From positions 1 through 64,000 of the forward strand of contig NZ_JABRWP010000008.1 of NCBI RefSeq assembly GCF_013249045.1: DNA of 64,000 nt, read 5' to 3'. Origin of the DNA: Winogradskyella eckloniae. GTDB taxonomy: Bacteria; Bacteroidota; Bacteroidia; Flavobacteriales; Flavobacteriaceae. Numbering within the stretch: position 1 is the first letter of the stretch; each line of letters starts with the position of its first letter. The notes below the pieces were generated by a model, which saw only the letters and a program-made list of their open reading frames with translations, searched no databases and was not told the origin of the DNA. Positions 44,608 through 52,345 of this stretch are shown here, piece after piece. A program made the translations under genes and the position numbers.

Positions 44608-46638
44608 TTATTTCAATAAACCAGCACGTCTCAATAACGCTTCAGGTTGTGGCTCTTGGCCTCTAAACTTCTTGTATAAAGTCATTGGATTTTCTGTACC
44701 TCCTTGTGAGAGTATATAGGTTTTAAATTTGTGAGCTACCGTTCTATTAAAAATACCTTCTTCTTTAAAATATTCAAAAGCATCAGCATCTAAAACTTCT
44801 GCCCATTTATAACTGTAATAGCCAGAAGAATAACCGCCTTGAAAAATATGAGAGAACGAGGTACTCATACAATTCTCTGCTACATCAGGATATAAACTAG
44901 TGTCTCCAAATGCTTCCACCTCGTGTGCTTTTACATCTTTAATATTAGAAGGATCTATACCATGCCAAGACATATCTAATAAACCAAAACTAATTTGACG
45001 TAGGGTTTGCATACCTTCATGAAAGGTTGATGATGCCGTGATTTTATCAATTAATGCCATAGGAATGACTTCACCAGTTTCATAATGTTTGGCAAATAAT
45101 TCTAAAGCTTCTTTTTGGTAACACCAATTTTCTAAAATTTGACTTGGTAATTCTACAAAATCCCAAAACACACTTGTGCCAGAAAGACTTGGATACGTTG
45201 TATTGGCTAGCATGCCGTGGAGTCCGTGTCCAAACTCATGAAATAATGTTGTTACTTCATTAAAGGTTAGTAGCGAAGGTTTACTCTTTGTTGGTTTGGT
45301 AAAATTACAAACGTTAGAAATATGTGGTCTTTCGTTTTTACCATCTTTAATCATTTGTGGTTTGTAAGATGTCATCCAAGCACCATTTCGTTTGCCTGCT
45401 CTAGGAAAAAAATCAGCATAGAAAATAGACACTAATTCGCCTTCGGCATCTGTAACTTTATAGGTTAAAACATCTTCGTGGTATTTGTCTATGGTGTCAA
45501 TTTCTTCAAACTGTAACCCGAATAATTTTTCTGCAACCTGAAAAGCGCCGTTGATAACGTTTTCTAATTTAAAATAAGGCTTCAGCTGTTCATCGTCGAG
45601 ATCGAATAATTTTTGTTTCAACTTTTCTGAATAATAACCAGAATCCCATTTTTGTAGTTGATCGATACCATCTAAATCTTTGGCAAAATTTTCAAGTTTT
45701 TTAAATTCTTTTTGCGCAGCTGGTTTTGCTTTATCTAATAAGTCATTTAAAAAGGTGGTCACTTTTTCTGGAGTTTCCGCCATGCGTTCTTCTAAAACAA
45801 AATGAGCATGTGATTTGTAACCTAGGAGTTGTGCGCGTTCAAAACGAAGCTTCGCAATTTTTAGAACAATGTCTTTATTGTCTAATTCGTCATTCTGAAA
45901 TCCTTTTCGTCCAAAGGCTTTTGATAATTTTTCACGTAATGCTCTGTTGTCTGCATACGTCATAAACGGAATATAACTTGGGTAATCTAAGGTGATTAAC
46001 CAACCGTCTTTATCTTTGCTTTCTGCTAATTGTTTAGCGGCTTCTTTTGCGCCATCAGGTAAACCAGCCAAATCATCTTCATTGGTAAGATGCATTTCAA
46101 ATTTATTGGTTTCAGCTAAAATGTGCTCGCCAAATTTTAACTTTAATTGACTTAATGCTTTATCAATAGCTCTTAGTTTTTCTTTTTTATCTTCAGGCAA
46201 ATTGGCACCATTTCTAGAAAAACCTTTATACTTTTTGTCGAGAAGTGTCGCTTGTTCTGTGGTTAACTCTAAGGTAGATTTAGAATCATAAACCGCTTTT
46301 ACGCGTTTAAACAAATCTTCATTTAAGGTAATATCGTTACTAAATTCTGACAGTAGAGGCGAAACTTCTTGTGCAATTTTTTGAATTTCTTCATTGGTTT
46401 CAGCAGAATTTAAATTAAAAAAAAGACTCGATAAACGGTCTAATGCTTCACCAGAGTACTCTAAGGCTTCAATGGTGTTTTTAAAAGTTGGTGCATCACT
46501 ATTATTAGTAATAGCGTCTATTTCTGCTTTGGCGTTTTTTATACCAGTTTTAAAACTAGGAAGGTAATCTTCTGTTTTTATTTTAGAAAAAGGCGCTGTA
46601 TTATATGGCGTGTTGAACGGTTTATTAAGAAGAGTCAT
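44608..46638 (-). CDS. M3-family metallopeptidase (oligopeptidase A / Dcp type)
   Basis: Zinc endopeptidase that degrades short peptides, most likely in the cytoplasm since there is no signal peptide. The zinc site HEFGHGLHGML is at residues 467-477 with the third ligand Glu about 28 residues later in WDFVELPSQILENW. The C-terminal GGYSSGYYSYKWAEVLDAD is the substrate-gripping segment of M3 peptidases. The 676 residues are the usual size. It stands alone, with a terminator just downstream. Confidence 0.94.
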   Translation of the reverse strand: MTLLNKPFNTPYNTAPFSKIKTEDYLPSFKTGIKNAKAEIDAITNNSDAPTFKNTIEALEYSGEALDRLSSLFFNLNSAETNEEIQKIAQEVSPLLSEFSNDITLNEDLFKRVKAVYDSKSTLELTTEQATLLDKKYKGFSRNGANLPEDKKEKLRAIDKALSQLKLKFGEHILAETNKFEMHLTNEDDLAGLPDGAKEAAKQLAESKDKDGWLITLDYPSYIPFMTYADNRALREKLSKAFGRKGFQNDELDNKDIVLKIAKLRFERAQLLGYKSHAHFVLEERMAETPEKVTTFLNDLLDKAKPAAQKEFKKLENFAKDLDGIDQLQKWDSGYYSEKLKQKLFDLDDEQLKPYFKLENVINGAFQVAEKLFGLQFEEIDTIDKYHEDVLTYKVTDAEGELVSIFYADFFPRAGKRNGAWMTSYKPQMIKDGKNERPHISNVCNFTKPTKSKPSLLTFNEVTTLFHEFGHGLHGMLANTTYPSLSGTSVFWDFVELPSQILENWCYQKEALELFAKHYETGEVIPMALIDKITASSTFHEGMQTLRQISFGLLDMSWHGIDPSNIKDVKAHEVEAFGDTSLYPDVAENCMSTSFSHIFQGGYSSGYYSYKWAEVLDADAFEYFKEEGIFNRTVAHKFKTYILSQGGTENPMTLYKKFRGQEPQPEALLRRAGLLK

Positions 46639-46720
46639 TTTTTTGTTGTGGTTTCTGTTTAACTAGTTGACTGTCTGAATTTTAACTAAAAATTAAGAGT
46701 ATGATTACTGAGTTTAGCTT

Positions 46721-46728
46721 TATCTTTG
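46721..46728 (+). promoter_or_regulatory. Orphan -7 box between M3 peptidase and purE
   Basis: TATCTTTG fits TAnnTTTG on the plus strand, where no gene follows before a strong terminator. A -33 TTG at 17-20 bp is not seen, so the promoter is only a candidate. Confidence 0.35.
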
Positions 46729-46732
46729 TAAA

Positions 46733-46807
46733 ATCTTTAGAGTGATAAAATTATTCCTAAGATTTGATTAATAGCTAAATGGCCTTGACGAAAGTTGAGG
46801 CCTTTTT
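46733..46807 (+). ncRNA. Candidate small RNA (promoter box plus terminator, no gene)
   Basis: About 75 bases lie between a plus-strand -7 box (46721-46728) and a hairpin GGCCTTGAC-GAAA-GTTGAGGCC (46781-46802) with a GNRA tetraloop and five T's. Both neighbours are on the minus strand, so this unit has no protein-coding purpose on the plus strand. Its 3' end touches the purE stop codon. The hairpin could instead serve the purE/purK transcript on the minus strand, where only three T's follow. Confidence 0.25.
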
Positions 46808-47285
46808 ACAAGTCCTTTGCAGAATCATAAACTTTAGCTTTTAAGCCTTCTTTATAAGCTATTATTTTATGGAGTACATTTGGGTCTGAACTACCTATAA
46901 TTTGCGCGGCTAAAATTCCGGCATTTTTTGCGCCATTGAGTGCCACTGTTGCTACAGGAACACCACCAGGCATTTGTAAAATAGAAAGCACAGAATCCCA
47001 GCCATCTATAGAGTTGCTGCTCTTTACAGGGACTCCAATTATTGGTAAAGGTGATAAGGATGCAACCATACCTGGTAAATGTGCAGCACCACCAGCTCCC
47101 GCAATAATTACTTGGATACCTCTTGTGTGTGCGTTTTTACTGTAATCAAATAGTTTTTCGGGTGTTCTATGTGCAGAGACAATATCAACTTCAATATCAA
47201 TATCAAAGTCTTTTAAAATATCTATAGCGTCTTGCATTACAGGCAAATCGCTCTTGCTTCCCATTATAATTGCTACTTTACTCAT
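46806..47285 (-). CDS. purE: N5-carboxyaminoimidazole ribonucleotide mutase
   Basis: Purine pathway enzyme that moves the carboxyl group of N5-CAIR to give CAIR. The MGSKSDLPVMQ motif at residues 8-18 binds the substrate phosphate; SAHRTPEKL and IAGAGGAAHLPGMVAS carry the active-site residues. The 159 residues are complete. purK lies 2 bp upstream, so they are one operon (purK-purE). A hairpin follows directly after the stop. Confidence 0.97.
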   Translation of the reverse strand: MSKVAIIMGSKSDLPVMQDAIDILKDFDIDIEVDIVSAHRTPEKLFDYSKNAHTRGIQVIIAGAGGAAHLPGMVASLSPLPIIGVPVKSSNSIDGWDSVLSILQMPGGVPVATVALNGAKNAGILAAQIIGSSDPNVLHKIIAYKEGLKAKVYDSAKDL

Positions 47286-47287
47286 TG

Positions 47288-48442
47288 TTATTCACTTATT
47301 ACTTCTATGGTTTGTTTTACTTGCTCTGCAATTTTTCTGGCAATTGCTATATCTTTATTTACAATGGTAACATGGCCCATTTTACGGAAAGGTCTCGTTT
47401 GTTTTTTTCCATATATGTGAGGTGTTACACCGTCCATTGCTAAAATGTTTTCAATATTATTATACACCACATGGCCAGTATGTCCTTCCGCACCTACCAG
47501 ATTTACCATAACGCCAGCTACTTTACTTTCGGTATTACCTAAAGGTAAGCCAAAGACACATCTAATGTGTTGTTCAAATTGAGACGTATAACTGCCTTCA
47601 ATACTATAATGACCAGAATTATGAGGTCTAGGTGCTACTTCATTAACTAATATGTCATCGTTTTCTGTTTGAAACATTTCTACAGCCAACAAGCCAACAT
47701 GTTGAAATTCTGAAGCAACTTTTAAGGCTACGGCTTCTGCTTTTTTTGCGATATTATCAGGTATTCTCGCAGGACAAATAACATACTCAACCTGGTTGGC
47801 TTCTGGATGAAATTCCATCTCAACGACAGGATATGTTTTTACTGCACCTTTTTCGTTTCTAGCAACAATGACAGCTAACTCATTTTTAAAAGGAATGAGT
47901 TGTTCTGCAATACATTCTACATTTGGTAAATGCACTAAATCTCTTTCGCTTCGCACAACTTTTACTCCAGTACCATCATAACCAAAGCGCGCACTTTTCC
48001 ATACAAAAGGATAGGTTAATCCGCCATGTTCTACGGCTTCATCTATCTCAGAAGTGTAAGCAAATCTTGAAAATTCTGCTGTAGGAATGTCGTGGTCTTT
48101 ATAAAATAACTTTTGCGTTGCTTTGTTTTGTATGGTACGCAATGTTTTAGAGGATGGGTAAACTTTTACGCCTTGTTTTTCTAAGGTTTCTAGCGCATCT
48201 ACATTAACGTTTTCAATTTCAAACGTAAGTACATCGAGATGTTTTCCAAAATCTACCACAGTTTGGTAGTCTAACAAATCACCTAATGTAAATTCATTAC
48301 AAGCAAAACGTGAAGGTGCATCAGCATTTGGGTCTAAAACACAGGTGTATATATCAAATTTTCTTGTGTCGTAGAGCATCATTTTACCAAGTTGTCCACC
48401 ACCAAGAATACCGAGTTTAAAATTAGAAGAAAAATAGTTCAT
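47288..48442 (-). CDS. purK: N5-carboxyaminoimidazole ribonucleotide synthase
   Basis: ATP-grasp enzyme that makes N5-CAIR from AIR and bicarbonate, the step before PurE. KLGILGGGQLGKMML starts the N-terminal domain; PFVWKSARFGYDGTGVKVV is the ATP-binding core; VNEVAPRPHNSGHYSIEG is the active-site loop. A longer frame reaches back to a TTG at 48574, but its first 44 residues look unlike PurK. ATG 48442 gives the normal 384 residues. Divergent from the hpt-adk fusion. Confidence 0.96.
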   Translation of the reverse strand: MNYFSSNFKLGILGGGQLGKMMLYDTRKFDIYTCVLDPNADAPSRFACNEFTLGDLLDYQTVVDFGKHLDVLTFEIENVNVDALETLEKQGVKVYPSSKTLRTIQNKATQKLFYKDHDIPTAEFSRFAYTSEIDEAVEHGGLTYPFVWKSARFGYDGTGVKVVRSERDLVHLPNVECIAEQLIPFKNELAVIVARNEKGAVKTYPVVEMEFHPEANQVEYVICPARIPDNIAKKAEAVALKVASEFQHVGLLAVEMFQTENDDILVNEVAPRPHNSGHYSIEGSYTSQFEQHIRCVFGLPLGNTESKVAGVMVNLVGAEGHTGHVVYNNIENILAMDGVTPHIYGKKQTRPFRKMGHVTIVNKDIAIARKIAEQVKQTIEVISE

Positions 48443-48583
48443 TAACTTTATGTGTTCCTTATTAAGAAAGGAATCTTGTTTTAAGATTTTAAAATTCTGC
48501 TTTTCAAAAACAAAAATAAGGTAAAAATGATATATACTTCTAAATTCGTAAATCAAAAAATCGTCAATCGTCAATCAATTGAT

Positions 48584-48591
48584 TATCTTTG
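48584..48591 (+). promoter_or_regulatory. -7 promoter box before the hpt-adk fusion
   Basis: TATCTTTG fits TAnnTTTG and lies 21 bp before the GTG start. Upstream (about 48557-48574) is a short tandem TCGTCAA repeat in the area where the -33 element would be. Confidence 0.5.
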
Positions 48592-48612
48592 CAAATCTAA
48601 AATAATATCCAA

Positions 48613-49722
48613 GTGATTAAGCTTCATGATTTATACTTCAAACCTTTTATATCTGAAAAAGAAATAGATAATGCTGTCCAAAACCTTGTAGACAGAATTG
48701 TAGAAGACTTGGGAGATGAAGTCCCTGTTTTTATTGGAATTTTAAATGGGTCATTTATGTTAGTAAGTGATTTTGTAAAGAAATATCCAAAACCTTGTGA
48801 AGTGACCTTTATAAAGTTAGCTTCTTATGAAGGGGTTAAGTCTACAGAAGATATTCAACGTTTAATTGGTTTAACTCAAGATTTAACAGGACGAACTGTT
48901 GTAATTTTAGAGGATATTATAGATACAGGCAATACGTTAGAAGAAGTTCATCGTATTTTTAAAAATGAAAATGTAAAACAATTGCGTATTGCAACCTTGT
49001 TTTACAAACCAGAAGCATACAATAAAGATTTTAAACTCCATTACGTAGGTATGGAAATTCCAAACAAGTTTATCGTTGGCTATGGCTTAGACTATGATGG
49101 ATTAGGAAGAGATTTACCAGACGTATATCAATTAAAAACAACACAACACATGACAAACTTAGTGCTATTTGGACCTCCAGGTGCAGGTAAAGGAACACAA
49201 GCTAACTTTTTAAAGGAAAAATACGATTTAATTCACATTTCAACAGGAGACGTTTTTAGATACAATATTAAAAATGAAACAGCCTTAGGAATGTTAGCTA
49301 AGTCATATATGGATAAGGGTGAATTGGTGCCAGACCAAGTTACTATTGATATGCTAAATAAAGAAGTTGAGAAAAATGCCGATGCAAATGGGTTTATTTT
49401 TGATGGTTTCCCTAGAACAAATGCACAGGCAAAAGCGCTAGATGAATTAATGGATAGCAAAGATTCTCAAATTAATGCAATGGTTGCCTTAGAAGTAGAT
49501 GATGAAGTATTAGTAGGTCGTTTGCTCGAAAGAGGAAAAACCAGTGGACGTGCTGACGATGCGGATGAAAGTATTATTAGAAACCGAATTAAAGAATACT
49601 ACAATAAAACAGCAATTTTAAAGGACTATTACGCTGAGCAAAATAAATATTTTGGTGTTGATGGTGTTGGTAGTATTGAAGATATAACTGTTCGTTTGAG
49701 TACAGTTATTGATAAACTGTAG
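48613..49722 (+). CDS. adk: Fused hypoxanthine phosphoribosyltransferase - adenylate kinase
   Basis: Two purine enzymes in one chain of 369 residues. Residues 1-178 are a type I phosphoribosyltransferase with the PRPP motif VVILEDIIDTGNTL and IPNKFIVGYGLDYDGLGRDLP. Residues 181-369 are adenylate kinase: P-loop VLFGPPGAGKGTQ, STGDVFR, GFIFDGFPRT and the LID reduced to the short form (GRLLERGKTSGRADDADE). The methionine at about residue 180 (TQHM) marks the start of a stand-alone Adk in other bacteria. The start codon is GTG. The fusion links IMP/GMP salvage with AMP/ADP balance. It sits divergent to purKE. Confidence 0.92.
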   Translation: MIKLHDLYFKPFISEKEIDNAVQNLVDRIVEDLGDEVPVFIGILNGSFMLVSDFVKKYPKPCEVTFIKLASYEGVKSTEDIQRLIGLTQDLTGRTVVILEDIIDTGNTLEEVHRIFKNENVKQLRIATLFYKPEAYNKDFKLHYVGMEIPNKFIVGYGLDYDGLGRDLPDVYQLKTTQHMTNLVLFGPPGAGKGTQANFLKEKYDLIHISTGDVFRYNIKNETALGMLAKSYMDKGELVPDQVTIDMLNKEVEKNADANGFIFDGFPRTNAQAKALDELMDSKDSQINAMVALEVDDEVLVGRLLERGKTSGRADDADESIIRNRIKEYYNKTAILKDYYAEQNKYFGVDGVGSIEDITVRLSTVIDKL

Positions 49723-49751
49723 GTGTAATCATTACTATAAGGTAGTACACT

Positions 49752-49838
49752 CATCATGATGATGTAATTGGCATGATGCAACTAAAACCTACAATTAGCT
49801 TAAGATTTTAATTAAAACGATTCCCACTTTGGAGGGAA
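49752..49838 (+). promoter_or_regulatory. obg leader with a Shine-Dalgarno site inside a hairpin
   Basis: The 122-bp gap holds a 10-bp palindrome CATCATGATG (49752-49761). Just before obg, TTCCC (49821-49825) can pair with GGGAA (49834-49838), which overlaps the Shine-Dalgarno-like GGAGGG (49831-49836). Such strong sites are rare in this group, and the pairing could mask it. Stability was not computed. Confidence 0.45.
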
Positions 49839-49844
49839 GTAAAC

Positions 49845-50843
49845 ATGACTGAAGGAAATTTTGTAGACTACGTAAAAATGCACGTTACTTCCGGAAATGG
49901 AGGTAAAGGCTCGTCGCATTTACATCGCGAAAAATATATAGCTAAAGGAGGACCAGATGGTGGCGATGGTGGACGTGGTGGTCATGTGATTTTACGTGGT
50001 AACTCCAATCTATGGACGCTTATTCATTTAAAATTTAAGCGACACATTAGGGCTGGTCATGGTGCACATGGAAGTTCTGGTAGAAGTACAGGTGCAGATG
50101 GTGAGGATATGTATGTTGAAGTTCCTCTAGGTACTGTAGTTAGAGATTCTGAAACCGATAAAATTTTATTTGAAATCACAGAAGATGGCGAAGAACGTAT
50201 TGTGGTAGAAGGTGGAATGGGTGGACGCGGTAACTGGCATTTTAAAAGTTCAGTAAACCAAACGCCACGTTATGCACAACCAGGTATTCCTCTTGAAGAA
50301 AAAGATATTACATTAGAACTTAAAGTTTTAGCCGATGTTGGTTTGGTAGGATTTCCTAATGCAGGAAAATCAACCTTATTATCAGTATTAACCTCTGCAA
50401 AACCAAAAATTGCCGATTACGAGTTTACCACCTTAAAACCTAATTTAGGGATTGTGGAATATCGCGATTATCAGTCGTTTGTTATGGCAGATATTCCAGG
50501 TATTATTGAAGGAGCAGCAGAAGGCAAAGGTTTAGGATATTATTTTTTAAGACATATTGAGCGTAACTCAATTCTCTTGTTCCTAATTCCTGCAGATGCC
50601 AAAGATATTGTAGAGCAGTACGAGATTTTAGAAGATGAATTAAGACGATACAATCCACAAATGTTAGATAAGGAACGTTTTGTTGTCATCTCAAAATCTG
50701 ATATGTTAGATGATGAATTAAAATCTGAAATTTCCGAAATTCTTGATAGAGATTTAGAGGCGAATTATATGTTTATTTCCTCTGTGGCGCAACAAGGTTT
50801 AACAGAGTTAAAAGATAAACTTTGGAAGATGTTAAATGATTAA
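49845..50843 (+). CDS. obg: GTPase Obg (CgtA)
   Basis: Essential ribosome-associated GTPase. The N-terminal glycine-rich OBG fold (residues 1-160, e.g. [29 protein letters not shown]) precedes the G domain: G1 [12 protein letters not shown]3 [10 protein letters not shown]4 SKSD. The 332 residues are the standard length for the short form without the C-terminal OCT domain. It begins 122 bp after the fusion gene with a strong GGAGG site. Confidence 0.96.
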   Translation: MTEGNFVDYVKMHVTSGNGGKGSSHLHREKYIAKGGPDGGDGGRGGHVILRGNSNLWTLIHLKFKRHIRAGHGAHGSSGRSTGADGEDMYVEVPLGTVVRDSETDKILFEITEDGEERIVVEGGMGGRGNWHFKSSVNQTPRYAQPGIPLEEKDITLELKVLADVGLVGFPNAGKSTLLSVLTSAKPKIADYEFTTLKPNLGIVEYRDYQSFVMADIPGIIEGAAEGKGLGYYFLRHIERNSILLFLIPADAKDIVEQYEILEDELRRYNPQMLDKERFVVISKSDMLDDELKSEISEILDRDLEANYMFISSVAQQGLTELKDKLWKMLND

Positions 50844-50862
50844 CTAACGTGTTTTGCTGACC

Positions 50863-51582
50863 ATGAAAGCATATCTTAAAAACTTAGTAGAACTTAACGA
50901 TAACAGACCAAGTCGAGTTTTCGCATATTTTATTCAGTTTTTAATTGTTTTCTCTGTAATTACGTTTTCTATTGAAACATTACCAGATTTAAAACCGCAA
51001 ACCAAGGTTGTACTAAATGCCATTGAAGCCTTTTGCGTTGTTGTGTTTACTTTTGAATATTTAGCAAGAATCTATGTTGCGGATAATAAACCAAAATTTA
51101 TATTTAGTTTCTTTGGTATCGTAGATTTATTAGCTATTCTTCCTTTTTATTTATCGTTTGGTATTGATTTAAGATCGCTGCGTTTACTGAGAATGTTTAG
51201 GCTTTTCCGTTTGTTTAAAATGATGCGATACAATAAGGCTATGAAACATTTTGCACAAGCAATGTTAGTTGCCAAAGAACAAATTATCCTCTTTATGATT
51301 ATTACCTTAATGCTCATTTATTTCGCGGCTGTAGGAATATATTATTTTGAAAACGAAGCACAGCCAGAGCATTTTACTTCAATTTTTGATAGTCTTTGGT
51401 GGTCTATCGTAACCTTAACAACTGTTGGCTATGGCGACGTGTATCCTATCACAGTTGGTGGCCGAATATTTACCTTTTTTATTCTTATGATTGGCTTGGG
51501 AATTGTGGCTATTCCTACAGGTATTATTTCCTCTTCTTTGACTAAAGCTGTTGAGCCTAATGAAGACGAAGCGTTAAAATAG
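50863..51582 (+). CDS. Voltage-gated potassium channel (ion transporter)
   Basis: Six-helix cation channel of 239 residues. The S4-like segment RSLRLLRMFRLFRLFKMMRY carries regular arginines (voltage sensor). The selectivity filter TTVGYGDVYP in the pore loop before the last helix is the potassium signature. The start is ATG 50863 (MKAYLKNLVEL); a TTG three codons upstream is less likely. It begins 19 bp after obg, so it may be read from the obg transcript. Confidence 0.92.
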   Translation: MKAYLKNLVELNDNRPSRVFAYFIQFLIVFSVITFSIETLPDLKPQTKVVLNAIEAFCVVVFTFEYLARIYVADNKPKFIFSFFGIVDLLAILPFYLSFGIDLRSLRLLRMFRLFRLFKMMRYNKAMKHFAQAMLVAKEQIILFMIITLMLIYFAAVGIYYFENEAQPEHFTSIFDSLWWSIVTLTTVGYGDVYPITVGGRIFTFFILMIGLGIVAIPTGIISSSLTKAVEPNEDEALK

Positions 51583-51624
51583 GCTTTGCGTTTTCATATT
51601 TTTAATACCTTTAAAATAAAAAAG

Positions 51625-52146
51625 ATGAAGCATTTAAAATTTCTATTGATTGCATTTCTTATGACGTCGTGTGGTACAATAGTAAACTATGACTACGAAA
51701 AGTCAACGGATTTTAGTACCTATAAGACCTATAATTATTTTGATGATATGAAAACGGGTTTAAGTGAATTAGACACTAAACGCTTAGTTAGAGTAATGGA
51801 TAAGAAACTCCTGGCAATGGGTTTTTCACGTACAGATCATCCAGATTTTTATATTGATATTCAAAGTGAAAGTATCGTTAACCGCAATAACAGTTCAGTT
51901 GGTGTTGGTGTAGGTGGTGGAAGTGGAGGAGGTTTTGGTGGTGTTTCTGTTGGGATTCCTGTGGGACAAAACAAACAGTCTAGAGTATTAATCATTGATT
52001 TTGTAGACGAAACTAAAACGGGTTTATTCTGGCAAGCCATTAGTGAGAGTAGTTATAATCCCAACGCTAGTCCAGAAAAAAGAGAAGCTATATTTGCAAA
52101 AATCATAGATAAAGTATTTGCAGAATATCCGCCTCAACAAGACTAA
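51625..52146 (+). CDS. DUF4136 lipoprotein
   Basis: A 173-residue envelope lipoprotein with the signal and lipobox FLMTSCGT. The DUF4136 fold is marked by DFSTYKTYNYFDD at the start and VLIIDFVDETKTGLFWQAISES near the end. A Gly-rich stretch (VGVGVGGGSGGGFGG) around residues 100-116 is low complexity. The start was set at ATG 51625, where the signal begins; a longer frame from TTG 51586 has no signal at its start. Function unknown. Confidence 0.85.
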   Translation: MKHLKFLLIAFLMTSCGTIVNYDYEKSTDFSTYKTYNYFDDMKTGLSELDTKRLVRVMDKKLLAMGFSRTDHPDFYIDIQSESIVNRNNSSVGVGVGGGSGGGFGGVSVGIPVGQNKQSRVLIIDFVDETKTGLFWQAISESSYNPNASPEKREAIFAKIIDKVFAEYPPQQD

Positions 52147-52189
52147 TTTTTTGTTGTTTTCTTCTAAAATTTAATGGTTAGACGGAATT

Positions 52190-52260
52190 TCCGTTTAGCA
52201 TATTCTAACAACCACTCGTCATATTTTCAATGGATTGAGATAGTTTCAAAATTATATTTA
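52190..52260 (+). promoter_or_regulatory. Predicted LytTR-type operator and promoter of the S9 peptidase
   Basis: TCCGTTTAG (52190-52198), 12 bp, ACCACTCGT (52211-52219), 33 bp, TATATTTA (52253-52260). The first half matches the LytTR-domain site consensus (W-M-M-GTT-N-R-K); the second has GTT changed to ACT. The 21-bp period puts both halves on one DNA face. The same layout with the same distances recurs at 54722-54792 upstream of the LytTR gene's own operon. After the -7 box come AAATG-TAA-CATTT and two near copies of GTAACATTCTA. Confidence 0.65.
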
Positions 52261-52345
52261 CAGAAATAAATGTAACATTTCTATAGAATGGTTTACTGAT
52301 GAAGTAACATTCTAAACTGTAAATCAATTAACTAAAATTATCATC

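Noticed and set aside
48443..48574. 44-residue N-terminal extension of PurK from a TTG codon
   Set aside because: The extra residues do not resemble PurK and overlap the divergent promoter region; ATG 48442 fits the family start.
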